Shown here: in pieces, positions 30,317 through 41,255 of the stretch
Position numbering within the stretch: the first letter of the stretch is position 1
Layout of the letters: the number at the start of each line of letters is the position of its first letter
NCBI RefSeq assembly: GCF_001641265.1
Contig: NW_020167522.1
Span: 868,001-932,000 of the forward strand
Source: Pseudogymnoascus destructans
Lineage: Eukaryota > Ascomycota > Leotiomycetes > Thelebolales > Thelebolaceae
Length of the DNA: 64,000 nucleotides
Direction: 5' to 3'
Translations under genes and position numbers: made by a program
The notes under the pieces: model-generated
What the model was told of the DNA's origin: nothing
What the model saw: the letters and a program-made list of their open reading frames with translations, nothing else
Database searches by the model: none

Positions 30317-31160
30317 TTACAGTGCTTGAGCCTTCACGCGAAGCAAGTCTTGCGCATTACGAAACGCAAACTTTTCCAAGTCCTCCCCCGCAATCAAGCC
30401 GCTCTTCTCAATCTCTTTGAAGAACTCGAGCCCCTTCTCGTTAGATGAGAACGGATAGTCGACGCTATACAGCACACGATCAATCGATGTGGTCTTCAAT
30501 AAGCACGCCAGAGGTGCAAGTGCGAACATGCCGCTCGTCGTGATCCATATGTTTTTATTCCATACCTCTCTGAACCCTCTCTTCTTGCCAATTGTCTGCA
30601 ATCGCAATAACCCTCTCGAGCTGAAACGGAAGCAACTCCCCCATGTGCGAAGAGCCACTGGCAAATAACTTCAAGATGTGTAGGCCAGTGTCTGCATGCC
30701 ATCCCCAACCATACGCGCTCAGAGCAACAGCGATTGCGTCGTCGTAATTACCCTTATAATGCTCCATCATACTATCAGTCGCGTATGTTGGGTGGATATA
30801 CATCGGACATCTAACTCGTTCGCCTTCTCAAAAACCGTCAAGAACCGTTCATCGTCGTAGAACTGCCCATCCAGAAGAAGCAGCGAAGACTCGAGCATTG
30901 TGTCCGAGACCTAGCCTTCGTTGGTGCATTGGTTGGGAGCGTTGCGAAGCCGGCCATGCGAGTTGGGTTCTTGGAAATGGCAGCGGCAAGTTCATCGTTG
31001 GCTGCCGAACAGACTTCTGGAGACCTAGTTCCAGGACTATGCGACATGGTTACCAAGTTAAGATCACTTGGCGATGAGCGAATTCAAGATCTAGATAAGG
31101 GAAACGTATCTCTTCAAGTTATTCGGAGGGAAGCTGGCGTAATTGTCGACAGCATCGGTT
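30317..31160 (-). pseudogene. amidohydrolase (ACMSD/decarboxylase type), frameshifted, with micro-inversion
   Basis: Minus-strand pieces in order: MSHSPGTRSPEVC, ANDELAAAISKNPTRMAGFA, LLLLDGQFYDDERF, MYIHPTYATDS (metal-site region), HADTGLHILKLFASG, IADNWQE / KRGFREVWNKNIWITTSGMF, and IDRVLYSVDYPFSSNEKG (catalytic Asp of the amidohydrolase-2 family). They lie in three frames, with changes near 30895, 30805 and 30595. The expected N-terminal segment LGDERIQDLDKGNVSLQVI is present, but on the plus strand at about 31063-31123. The family includes 2,3-dihydroxybenzoate and related decarboxylases. This copy is dead. Confidence 0.78.
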
Positions 31161-32256
31161 TCTCGTGCTTTTACTGAGACGTAGTGCTCCTCCAGAGTGA
31201 TAAAGGGTAACATGGTTGCACTAGAGGCTGCAATAATAGCAAGGCTTTAGATCTCTTAAATTGCTTTTAGGGGACTTGTTTTTAGTGAGCTAGGAAGCTT
31301 TAAGTAAATCCGAAGCCGTTGATAAAGAGTATATAGTAGCCATGGGGTACGCGTCTTGTCTGTTCATAGTCATTCAGTCGACTCCCAAGGCCGTAAAGGC
31401 CGCGTTGTACGCGTATCATCATGCACAATACAGAGTTGCGGAACCACCAACATATTTCAGACAGCGAGGTGTCCCACGGAGTAGGAAATCGCTCCGGTCA
31501 CTCCGTCCCAAAATCAATACTCTAACTACCTCTATCTCTCATCTAGGATGAGCTACTGTGGAATCGCTAGTCTAGTCCTATTCGGCAACTTTTAGAGTCG
31601 GACTCACAATGCTTCGCGCTGGATCCATACCAGGACCGTGATCTGATATGGATCCTATGCGAACGCCAACTAATGCTTGCTGTGGTACGTTTTTTGAAGT
31701 TTTTATGTGTCCCTCACCTTCTTTTCTGCGCAAGCAAATGACGAGGTGGTGGCTGGACGTCAGTATCTGTTCATTGCTACGGGTCTTTCTCGGTTTGGGG
31801 GGAGGGTGAAGAAAATAACAGGTTAGGTTTTGATATGTCACTCATCGGTATACAGTGTTACCGTTTCAATGACGTTCAAGTGTTTTATTGCGGCGATATG
31901 TTTATATCTCTTCATGAAGGCAAGAATCATAAAGTGATTTTCTTTGAGGGTTTGTAAGAACACCGCGAAGCAGCCTTCTCCACCCTCGGTGAGAAGCATG
32001 CCGCACATGGGTGCTGCTATATTTGCGACCGGATTATTGTACACACCTCAGTTGGCGTATGGTGAACAGCCTTTGCAGCAGCTTAAAAGCTGCCCTCTTT
32101 CCTTACAACTGGCCAAAATGTAGCCGCCCCCGATCCACATCGCCCTTGGCCTTACAGTAGCATCTCCAACTGCCCCTCAAATAATACCTCTCAATCCACT
32201 CTCCCATTATGTCCACTCTTGTATCAACGGTAGAAATGACGTATCATCCAACGTCC
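31161..32256. other. intergenic, no gene seen
   Basis: Short frames only. The right part (32100-32256) is the 3' flank of the roadblock-like gene. Confidence 0.4.
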
Positions 32257-32880
32257 TCAGATCCCCTCGCTCATTGCAAACCCTCCCAACTCCTCATCCA
32301 ACCACTTCCCTACTTCCTCCACCCGTTTCCTCAACACCGCCAACTCCCTATTACCCCTCCTCCCCACCGTCCCCACACTCCCCGCATCGCTCACCGCACT
32401 ACTCGCCACGCCCTCCAACGGCGATCCCGGTGCCAGAAAATGCTGCGCCTGGTAGTTCGGCCTCGCCCCGCGCTGCGATCTAGTCGGCGTACCCGTATAT
32501 GCCGGTGTCTCGTTCTCAGCAGGCGGAGAGTTAAGGCCGCAGACCAAGAGGCCGCAGCTGAGGAGGCGGATGACAAGTGTCCCTGCTGAGAGATGAACGG
32601 CTACGATCGAGACGGCAGGGGCTTTCTCGCTTGCCTCGTCTTCGTCTGGGTTTTCCGGGTTTGTTGGTGTGCTGGGGAGTGCGTCAGCAAGGGCGGAGGG
32701 GTTGGTTGCGTAGAGGGCCCAGATTTGGAGGGCGAGGGTTGCGCGCGCACGTAGGACGGAGGAGGGGAGCGCGGAAGCGGCGGAGAGGATGTGACCCGTG
32801 GGCGTGAGAAGGAGGAGGGTTGAGACCGGGGGCGAGAGGGAGGAGGAGAGGAGGGTCGTGAGCGGTTTGGTGAGAAGCAT
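32257..32880 (-). CDS. roadblock/LC7-like protein (possible Ragulator/EGO subunit)
   Basis: The start is set at ATG 32880 (MLLTKPL); an upstream in-frame ATG at 32934 adds 18 low-complexity residues. The product is about 207 aa. Residues 1-60 (TTLLSSSL...VSTLLLLTPTGHILSAAS...RARATLALQIWALY) fit the beta-strand/helix pattern of roadblock/LC7 domains, as in fungal LAMTOR2-type proteins that anchor Rag GTPases at the vacuole. An acidic linker (PENPDEDEASEK), a hydrophobic strand region (AGTLVIRLLSCGLLVCG) and a C-terminal helix (NRELAVLRKRVEEVGKWLDEEL) follow. The family call is by pattern only. The strong antisense frames here reflect GC-rich codon use. Confidence 0.6.
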   Translation of the reverse strand: MLLTKPLTTLLSSSLSPPVSTLLLLTPTGHILSAASALPSSVLRARATLALQIWALYATNPSALADALPSTPTNPENPDEDEASEKAPAVSIVAVHLSAGTLVIRLLSCGLLVCGLNSPPAENETPAYTGTPTRSQRGARPNYQAQHFLAPGSPLEGVASSAVSDAGSVGTVGRRGNRELAVLRKRVEEVGKWLDEELGGFAMSEGI

Positions 32881-32934
32881 TGTGTGAGCGGTGGTCGTGG
32901 TGGTGTAGCGCCGAGGTGTTTTGGATCTGGACAC

Positions 32935-33663
32935 AGAGGTATAGTTAGAGGCCGAGACGGCTAGATGGAGTGACGGTGCTGCGTACTATGGCACTGGGAA
33001 GTACATCAGGGTATCGCGATGGTAGTGACTCAGCATGTAGCAGTCATAAGGCGGATTGGTTGTGGTTGATTGATGTCTCACGCTGTTGAGCAATGAGCAA
33101 TCGATGCTCCCAAGGCAGATTTGGTCGAGGCTCACGATAATGGAGTTGCCACCGAGCGGCCTGCCGATAAGCGATTGGGAATATCTTGGCTGTTACATGG
33201 ACTGTGACCTAAGAAAGCCTAATCTAGACATTATTGTGTATATTTGAGGTTGTATGGAATTGAAGCTGATGATATTTGACTTCTTTATATGTTTCTATAC
33301 GCAGATACCTCGTCCACGAATGGCTGAGCTGGCATATGGATATGCCCCTGCAATTGGTGGTTGTACTGTAATCCAAGCACGCACTGTTGCGTGCCCCACA
33401 ACAGCAACTCACGCCGCCGCGGGGTTGTGGGCGGACGTCATTTGAAGAGCAGATCTGTAAGCTCGAGCAGCACCTGCCCCTTCTGCTTCAAAACTTTCTA
33501 GTTTTTCAATTATCTATTTGCTGTTCTCTCTTTGCCCGTCCTACACGTATGCTCCTTTTGCGGACCCTGCAAAGGACTCTCAGGTTTCCAACCACAAGAT
33601 TCGGCGTGAGAGAATGTACGCAGAATCCTAAAGGTTCCGCGAGATAGCAGATCACTCGCAACT
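32935..33663. promoter_or_regulatory. upstream region of GLO1, with leader ORF
   Basis: Contains pyrimidine-rich stretches (33470-33500) and an upstream ATG at 33549 opening a 32-codon frame (MLLLRTLQRTLRF...) ending TAG 33645-33647, one base out of frame with GLO1. It may act as an uORF or be a decayed mitochondrial presequence. Confidence 0.4.
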
Positions 33664-34711
33664 ATGGCGTCCAAAACGGAGTCTTACAAGTTCAATCACA
33701 CGATGTACGCTCTCTCTACCCCTTGCGTCTCGTGGCACTAACAATCCCCAGGATTCGGGTGAAGGACCCCAAAGCGTCCGGTAAGGGACTTCCTCCTCCC
33801 ATTATTCTCACATTAATTACCCCTCACTGACTGCCGCTATAGCCAAATTCTACGAGTTTCTCGGTATGAAATTGATCCAGAAGATCGAGCAGCCTCAATC
33901 TAAATTCGACCTCTACTTCTTCGGCTACGACAGCCCAAAGGCCAACAGCCACGGAAAATCGTGGTCTGACCGCGAGGGCCTTGTGGAACTAACGCACAAC
34001 TACGGCACCGAGAATGATCCCAACTGCAAGGTCAATAATGGCAATGAGGAGCCGAACCGAGGCTTTGGTCACCTGTGTATCAGTGTCGATAACCTCCAGG
34101 CAGCGTGCCAACGCCTCGAAGACGGTGGATACAAGTTCCAGAAGAAGCTGTCTGAGGGCCGCATGAAGTACATTGCCTTCGTGCTCGACCCAGACGGATA
34201 CTGGATTGAGATTATCGGCCAGAAACCCCTCGAGAAGACGGCAGATATCACCACCACAGACGTCGAGACATACGTCCTGAATCACAGCATGATCCGCGTG
34301 AAGTCGTCTTCGAGCTCGCTGCTTTTCTATCAGGAGATCCTCGGAATGACCTTGCTGCGCACCGCCGAGATGCCAGAGGCCAAGTTTAACGTACATTTCC
34401 TTGGCTACCCCAACAGTGCGACAGGGGCGCATCGCGAGGGCCTGCTTGAGTTGACTTGGAACTACGGCACCGAGGCCGATGAGTCCTTCAGCTACCACAA
34501 TGGGAATGCGGAGCCACAGGGGTTCGGGCACATCTGCGTCTCTGTTGATGATCTCGACGCGGCTTGTGCGCGATTTGACGAGGTCGGCGCAAAGTGGAAG
34601 AAGAGGCTCACAGAGGGCAAGATGAAGAATGTGGCCTTCCTGCTGGACCCAGACGGATACTGGGTGGAGGTGATCCAGAATGAGAAGCTGAAGGAGCGGG
34701 CGAAGTGGTAA
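33664..34711 (+). CDS. GLO1: lactoylglutathione lyase (glyoxalase I), two-domain
   Basis: Three exons: 33664-33704, 33752-33780, 33843-34711. Intron 1 is GTACGC...CACTAAC...CCCAG and intron 2 GTAAGG...CACTGAC...CTATAG. Product 312 aa. Two tandem VOC/glyoxalase domains: the first has NHTMIRVKD, GLVELTHNYG, GFGHLCISV and LDPDGYWIEII; the second NHSMIRVK, GLLELTWNYG, GFGHICVSV and LDPDGYWVEVI. The metal-binding His and Glu positions are visible in both halves, as in yeast Glo1, which has two active sites. It converts the methylglyoxal-glutathione adduct to S-lactoylglutathione in the cytosol. The gene appears intact. Confidence 0.95.
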
Positions 34712-34931
34712 GCATATATGGCGGGATTGAAAGGTGCATGGGCGAGATGGGTGGTGGGGGCGGGCATAACGATGGCATGCGAGTACTGTGATGATATTTA
34801 CAATAGTCTAAAAGCCTATTATATGACCGTGCCGTTCTTTTGCAACGCCATCCATGAGTTTACCTAACTCTTACCCCGTAAAACTTCCCATATTTCATAG
34901 CCCGCCACCCCTCATAAAACGCCTGGCTATG

Positions 34932-37888
34932 CTAAAATCGAACATCATTTCCAACATCCCCCCCTTTCTTCGCCGCGGCGACATTCGCAATCCTCATCTT
35001 CTCCACTGCATCCGCCATCCTCGACAACCTCTCCATCTCGAACTTCTCGTTCTCTTTCGACTGCTGTGGTGCTGACTGCGCCACCACATCTTCGCCGCCG
35101 CCAACCGGCCCAACCTGATCCACCCCCTTCGACCTCACCATCTCCACGTCCTGCTTCTGATTCTTCAGCGGACTCAGCTCGCGCACAAAGTCCTGCGCCT
35201 CCATGCACCCTTCCATCACCCACTTAATACAAAGCGTCGCCCGCTCCTTCAGGTACTCGTTGTGCCCATCGTACACGCAGCAGTTCAAGAGCGCCATGAT
35301 ACCGCCATACTTGAGAATCTGCTTCTGCACGACGGGGTTTCCAGGCCCGGACCGTCCATTGGAGGGCGCCACGAGAGAGGTGAGAATAATGAGGATTTGC
35401 ACCTTGATGCCGCGCCATGGGAACTTGTGGGGGGTGTCGTGAAGAGGTGGTGGGCCAGGTTGCACATTCTGCGAATCAAGTGGAGCCTGCGGCTGAGAGG
35501 GGTCGTAGTTCTTGTCGCCCTCGGCGCTGCTTGCGTCTCCATTGTTGGCACGCGCTGCAGGCGGGGTAGTACGTCTCAGCTCGGTGAGCGGTTTACGAGC
35601 TACGCCGGCTTCGAGTGCGTTGAGAAGAGCAATGAGTTCATATGTCGTTTCCCACTCGATAAGCAGGGGTCGCATCTCAGGGATGTCAGCGATGACATAC
35701 ATGAAGTCTAGGTACTGTGCTAAGCCGTCCTTGGAGCGCTCCATATCCCACAGGTCGACTGGGAAGTCTTGCGGATGCGAGCGGTTTCCACGAATTTGTG
35801 CTTGGGCGTAGATGAGAGCGATGCAGTCCGGGACGACACGGCAGCGGAAGTAGTTGTAGAGGAAGTGGATGAGCTTGGCGTCGCGGTTGAAATCCTTGAC
35901 ATCAGAGTAGATGGTGGTGTTTTTGCGAGCGCGGAACATGTAGTTGACCAGGCGGAGAAGGATCGTCTGTGCTGGAGATACAATATCTTTCAGTATCCGC
36001 AGAGAGTTCCAGGCGTACGGCAGTAGAGCATTGTGGTGGAAGGACTCAATGATCTGAGCTGTGATTTGGAAAATAAACTGCGATTCGGCCTGCTCCCACA
36101 CTGCTATAAGAACAAGCATCTCTCGGAGAAGGTTCTTGCCACAGTCCAGAGCCAAGAACATCTTACATCTGGTCTTTTGCAGGTTCTCTCCGGATTTTGT
36201 TAGACCGGAACCCATAGCATCGACGATGCATGCTTTCACAGTCATATGCAGGGCCTCGATCTGTTTCGTGTCAAGAATGTTTGGTATTTCAGTCAGCAAA
36301 CCGCGCAACGACCCTTCAACATAGGAGTCATCATCGTCGTCCTCCTCCTCTTCTTCTCCTTCCACATGTCCATCATCAGCGTGTATAGAGTACCCATCGC
36401 CTTCTTCGTGGTGGACTTCATCTTCCGGCTCCTCTTCGTATCCCTCCCTGTGGTCGAATTCTAAATCTTCGTCTTGCTCGACCCTCGGGATATAGCGAGT
36501 CATCGCATTGCCTTTGCATGACTGTGCACGAGCTATCGCACCCTCAACCGTCTCCATCGGCACAACCCAGTTGTCGTAATTTGCGTCTCGAACGCGCTTC
36601 CACCAAACATCGATCTCATGGGAGACTCTTCCATACATACGATCTTGCTCAGCCTTTGTCGGTGCCTGCTCCGACCAAACTGGCACCGTTGTAGGCTGTT
36701 GCGACAACTCGCTGTTGACGGAGACTATTTCCGCTTTTGAATCGTCTCCCCAGAAATCAGGGGGAAGTGGTCCGCCGTTATGTCCTAAAGGCACATCCTC
36801 CGTATATTTTGCCAGAAGAACTTGTGCTGCAGGCGACTTCTGTGAATTCCTCTTAAGCCAGTTCTTAACCTCTTCATACACAACATCGACGCGGAGGCCG
36901 TCGTTGGGCAATCCATGTATGGCATCATTGTGAAGGTCGTTATCAAACAGCATATCAAACCAGAACACCATCTTGAGTCTATCATTGCCCATCGTCATAT
37001 TATGCAGAAACTGCAAGCAGGTCACAAGGAGCTTCTTGTAAAGTTCCGTTATCTCGTTTAGTTTGCCCCGCGTATGGTTGTCCACATTCTCTCCATCATA
37101 GCCCTTGCTCGTAACATTGACGCCAAGTACGATGAGCTTCGTGATCTGCTTGTCCAGCTGCACCGTCGAACATATATCCTGGGCAACCTCCTTTATGGCC
37201 AGCATGTTTCTAGCGATCACAAGAAGGTTGTTGAGCAAGGTCAGGTCCTCCAGTAACGTCACATGGTTCTCTGCAATGAGTGTGCTACTTTCGGGTATAT
37301 CAATATTCCGTGGTGCCGTCTCTGAATACGTTTCTTGTAATGATCTCGCCCCAAGCCTCGGTATCGCTGCGTAAAACACAAGTTGCAACCTCATCCAGAT
37401 ATCCACGTTTTTCGCAAGCACTTCTCTGAAGTCCACGCATTAGTGATAGCCCTAGCCCAGACATAACACCATGTAGAACCATACCTAATCTCCGAAACAT
37501 TAAGAGTCTTCTCCATAGTCCTCTTTATTGTCGCCAGTGTCATATTCACCGTCTTTCGCCCAACTGGTGGCTTCCTTGTAAAATGGCACTCTGTCATGAT
37601 CAGTGCAGCTTGGAAATTCCGTTCTTCAATAGACTGCGTGTTAAAGCCCTCGGTCCCGTCTATCCGGGTGACCATGTTGAAGGACGCCATTTGGTATTCG
37701 TTTCCCATGAACTGTTGTGTATGACGCGGGGTGACGAGGCTGAAAGGCTCTTCCTCGTCCGGGCCAGTCGGCCGGAGGTTTCTATTATGGGACGCAAATA
37801 ATGCGCTGGTCGTTTGGGTTCGTATATAAGCAACGAAGCGCAAGAACTGTTTGCAAGTGGAGCGTAAAATGTGGAATAAATGTAGCAT
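34932..37888 (-). CDS. CTR86: ataxin-10-like protein (copper transport protein 86)
   Basis: Exon 1 ends at 37485, intron 37426-37484 (GTATGG...CACTAATG...TTCAG), exon 2 37425-34932. Splicing joins VSEIR to EVLAKNVDIW. The start is uncertain: the longest frame begins at ATG 37888, but the ATG of MGNEYQMASF further in is also possible. Product about 900-965 aa. Mostly helical (armadillo-like) with an acidic linker (EGEEEEEDDDDDS). The C-terminal ataxin-10 homology domain includes NPVVQKQILKYGGIMALLNC and HNEYLKERATLCIKWVMEG. Fungal members are annotated as Ctr86; the molecular role is poorly defined. The C-terminal tail (PQQSKENEKFEMERLSRMAD) is a short coiled coil. Confidence 0.85.
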
Positions 37889-38566
37889 TTCAAAATATCA
37901 ACGCCTCATCCAGCGAGGTTCGTTGGTGTCCGATTGGTTATCATGGAAAATTATTGATCCCGCCCTAGTTTGCATCATGTGATTTGGCATATCTTATTCC
38001 AACGTCGAGGGAGGGTTATGATATCCACGCGGAAACGATTAAGGCGCATTTAGCCTCATGTGACCTAAAAGTGGGAAAGAATGTGATGTTATCGAATATA
38101 TAACAATATAAAAAATTCTAGGGATTTGGTGGACAGTTCAACACAGTTTTTGCGGATAATTAATTGGGTCTCTGGATCTAACAAATACGTGCACTTGGGG
38201 TGTTTTATAAAGGTTTGGTTTAATTCTCAAGGGAATATTGTATAATTATCCTACTAAACTATAAAGAAGTAAAATCTGGCATTTAATTGTGTCTTTAATG
38301 CCATAACTAAGCTGAAAATGACCATCCGGCCACAAGATATTCTGACAGCCTGGAGTGCTTAATAATTTCCAATGTGGATCGTCTAGTACAGGAGTCAAAA
38401 ATTCAAATTGAAAAATGCATTGAAGGTGTAGATAGCTGAAACTTATATTTCTGTTAATGGGACGCCCTCGAGGTAAATGGATATGGGATGGGCTTGCTTA
38501 CAGTCATAAGCTGCGACTTAAAATAAATTTCAGGCGAATTTATCATTTGCAGTAATGTTTGGCATC
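37889..38566. other. A+T-rich intergenic region, no gene seen
   Basis: Low coding potential on both strands. It marks the border between the gene island and transposon-rich DNA. Confidence 0.5.
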
Positions 38567-39385
38567 TCATTGACACGATTCCCCATTGACGTAGAGAAGC
38601 TCCACTTCTGCATTTATGCGCTCAAACTGCAATGGAATGCGGATATTTGTACCACCTTTAGCGTATGCTAGGGTATGGAATTCTTTGGTAACAAAAGCGG
38701 AGTGTCCTTCAGTGCAATCAAGCCAGTATTGCTCCGTTTTACAAACCTTGCCAGTCCTAGTGTAAACCCAGACTCCATCATCCATGAGGAATCCAGATCC
38801 TGTAAAGTGTTACGACGGAACAAGAAGGCTGGCCAACTACAGGACAGGAAGGAGGGAGGTCGCATGAGACCGGCCCTGGTACCTGGAGGGGCAGCGGGGA
38901 ATAGTAGTTCCGAAAGTATCACGTGACGGACTCGCAGGATGATGAGAAGAGTCCTAAGAGTCCAGGACTCCGAGGACTCGAGTGAGTTCCCAGGAGTCCA
39001 CTAGGCACGTGATGGACTCGCAGGATGATGAGAAGAGTCCTAAGAGTCCAGGACTCCGAGGACTCGAGTGAGTTCCCAAGAGTCCACTAGGCACGACGCC
39101 ACTATATAAGTAGATAGTATTTCCTTAGATAGGAGCTTCGTGCTCAACTCAATACAGTATTTGTTATATACTAGTAACGTGTTACTTGAAGCCTTTGTGT
39201 CTGATCCCCTGCCTCCTCTGATAAGTAAACCTTTACGCAAGAGAACCTCTGTGTCTTCTATCGTTTAGAAGTCAGCGTTACATAAAGTCTCTTGCATTGG
39301 TTACATTGGAGTAGAAATAGACGGCAAGCATGGAGAGGCGAATATAAAATGCAAGAAGGAACAATGTAGCAGCTATGGACTTCAT
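38567..39385 (-). pseudogene. small secreted-type protein split by solo LTR-3
   Basis: The minus strand begins at ATG 39385 with MKSIAATLFLLAFYIRLSM, a signal-peptide-like start. The frame runs to RDF at about 39288, where LTR-3 lies. Past the LTR (38807) it resumes in frame with GSGFLMDDGVWVYTRTG and ends at 38567. Removing the LTR and one copy of the duplication TAAAG restores one frame of about 112 codons. The mature part has three Cys and is otherwise unrecognised. Its size, signal peptide and position beside transposons suit an effector-like or extracellular protein, but no function can be assigned. Confidence 0.65.
38808..39282 (+). mobile_element. solo LTR-3, copy c, TSD TAAAG
   Basis: 475 bp, TGTTACGACGG...GTCAGCGTTACA, flanked by TAAAG (38803-38807 and 39283-39287). 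It defines the LTR-3 ends and has two 85-bp internal repeats and the CTATATAAGTAG TATA box. Confidence 0.95.
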
Positions 39386-39429
39386 ATTGGCAGCGATGTT
39401 GAGTGAGCCAGTGCAGTGCTAGGAAGGAA

Positions 39430-39485
39430 ACTTATGGGCGATGGCTCAGTCAGGAGTTCAAGCCCGGGTGGGTTTATTTTGCATT
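39430..39485 (+). other. tRNA-like A-box/B-box remnant
   Basis: TGGCTCAGTCAGG resembles a pol III A box and GTTCAAGCCCGGG a B box, only about 15 bp apart, with TTTATTTT downstream. There is no cloverleaf. It could be a deleted tRNA or the head of a tRNA-derived SINE. Confidence 0.3.
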
Positions 39486-39513
39486 AATTATCACGGAAAT
39501 TGGCCCCTATATA

Positions 39514-39578
39514 TGTAAGGATGCTTCCGCCCTCAGTGATGGAAGGGATCGGAGTCGGGCAGGTTACGGTCACGTGGG
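39514..39578 (+). mobile_element. LTR-1 fragment
   Basis: First 65 bp of LTR-1 (TGTAAGGATGCTTCCGCC...), cut off by an LTR-2 copy. Confidence 0.75.
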
Positions 39579-39698
39579 TGTCATACTGACATTCGTTGCA
39601 CTCAGTTTGCTATCAAACTCAAGAGCAAACTTAGAAATCTCCTCCTCAAACCTACAAGTCACTATACATATTTTGGATTGTCACACCAACAATAAGAG
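39579..39698 (+). mobile_element. LTR-2 fragment 1
   Basis: First 120 bp of the gypsy LTR, cut off where another LTR-2 copy begins. Confidence 0.85.
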
Positions 39699-40277
39699 TG
39701 TCATACTGACATTCGTTGCACTCAGTTTGCTATCAAACTCAAGAGCAAACTTAGAAATCTCCTCCTCAAACCTACAAGTCACCATACATATCTTGGCTTA
39801 TCACACCAACAACAGAAGCAATACTACTCAACGATTGCTGCAAACTCTTCTACTACATCTGTTTATGCTACATACATCACGGCATATCATTTGGACACTC
39901 ATTGAACAAGTTATTAAGAAAATCTCCTCCTTAAGGGGGGTGGGCCAATACTACCACATGGCATATCTCTACCAACTAGAGGCCTAGAAACATGAACGAT
40001 AGCTCTAGAAGCTTCTACAACCCTCTATGATTCATTACACGTCATCGCTCCTTAGTTACCCACAAAATTGGTTAAGTTATGACATAATTTATCTATAGGT
40101 ACTCTGACCTTGGACCTCCTTTTCACTTCCTATAGGCTAGGAACCCAAGAGATGGTTCTATGGGATTCTCTTACATTCGCTACATGATTAGCAAGCTAGT
40201 TGTGGGTCGCACTTGATTTCTAATACATTTACCAAGCCTGGTTAGTCATGGAAAGTCTTGGAAAATGAGAGAACTAC
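39699..40277 (+). mobile_element. LTR-2 fragment 2
   Basis: About 580 bp of the gypsy LTR with a divergent stretch at 39840-39930. It ends at GAGAACTAC where the full gypsy element starts, so LTR-2 copies inserted into one another. Confidence 0.85.
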
Positions 40278-41203
40278 TGTCATACTGACATTCGTTGCAC
40301 TCAGTTTGCTATCAAACTCAAGAGCAAACTTGGAAATCTCCTCCTCAAACCTACAAGTCACTATACATATTTTGGCTTATCACACCAACAACAAGAGCAA
40401 TACTACTCAACGATTGCTACAACCATCTATGATTCATTACACGTCATCGCTCCTTAGTTACTGGGCCGATATTACCACATAGCATATCTCTACAACCCTC
40501 TATGATTCATTACATGACATCACTCATACTACCACATGACATATCTCTACCAACTAGAGGCCTAGGAGCATGAACGATAGCTCTAAAAGCTCCTACGAAC
40601 CTCTATGATTCATTACATGTCATCGCTCTTTAGTTACCCACAAGATTGGTTAAGTTATGACATAATTTGTCTATGACATAATTTGTCTCTGACATAATTT
40701 GTCTATAGGGGTACTCTGACCTTGGACCTCCTTTTACTTCCTATAGGCTACGAACCTAAGAGATGGTTCTATGGGATTCTCTTACGTCGACTACAGTTAC
40801 CAAGCCTGGTAAGTCATGGAAAGTCTTGGAAAATGAGAGAACTACACTCCTTTAGCATAAATAGGATTGCCCTTTCCTTAAGAAAGGGCAAGCAGACAAT
40901 ACAGTAAATCGACTATCACATACTTCCACGTCTTTTCCAAGCTTCCAAGCATTGATCTTGTTACTCCTTGTTTCTGAAAAGTCAGTGAGGTGTTAACCTC
41001 TGACTTACCCCTGAGTTCCCAGACTCAACATTTGTTGCAACTTGTCTGAACCACTTCACTACATCACACACCTGATTGCTGCGTTGTGGAATAGTCTAAG
41101 CTACAACCCTTTGGCTCTGTTTCCTAAGACAGTGTGTTGTCTTAGTAAAATCATCCCTTCCTTGGGTGGCTAGATTCTCACATCTGGTGCACCCACCATT
41201 ACA
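40278..41203 (+). repeat. 5' LTR of the gypsy element (LTR-2 reference)
   Basis: 926 bp, TGTCATACTGACATTCG...CACCATTACA. Contains TTTAGCATAAATAGGATTG (about 40852-40870), a possible TATA region, and tandem CATAATTTGTCTATGA units (about 40658-40705). Confidence 0.92.
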
Positions 41204-41255
41204 CCTTGTCTGCTTCAAGCTTCAACTATTTCTATAGCAGCACTTCGATACTACA

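Noticed and set aside
32209..32807. Plus-strand ORFs opposite the roadblock-like gene
   Set aside because: Low-complexity shadows of GC-rich coding sequence.
33989..34531. 180-codon minus ORF in GLO1
   Set aside because: Antisense shadow of the VOC domains.
39403..39987. 194-codon ORF
   Set aside because: Runs across three joined LTR fragments and repeats itself; artefact of nested LTR-2 copies.
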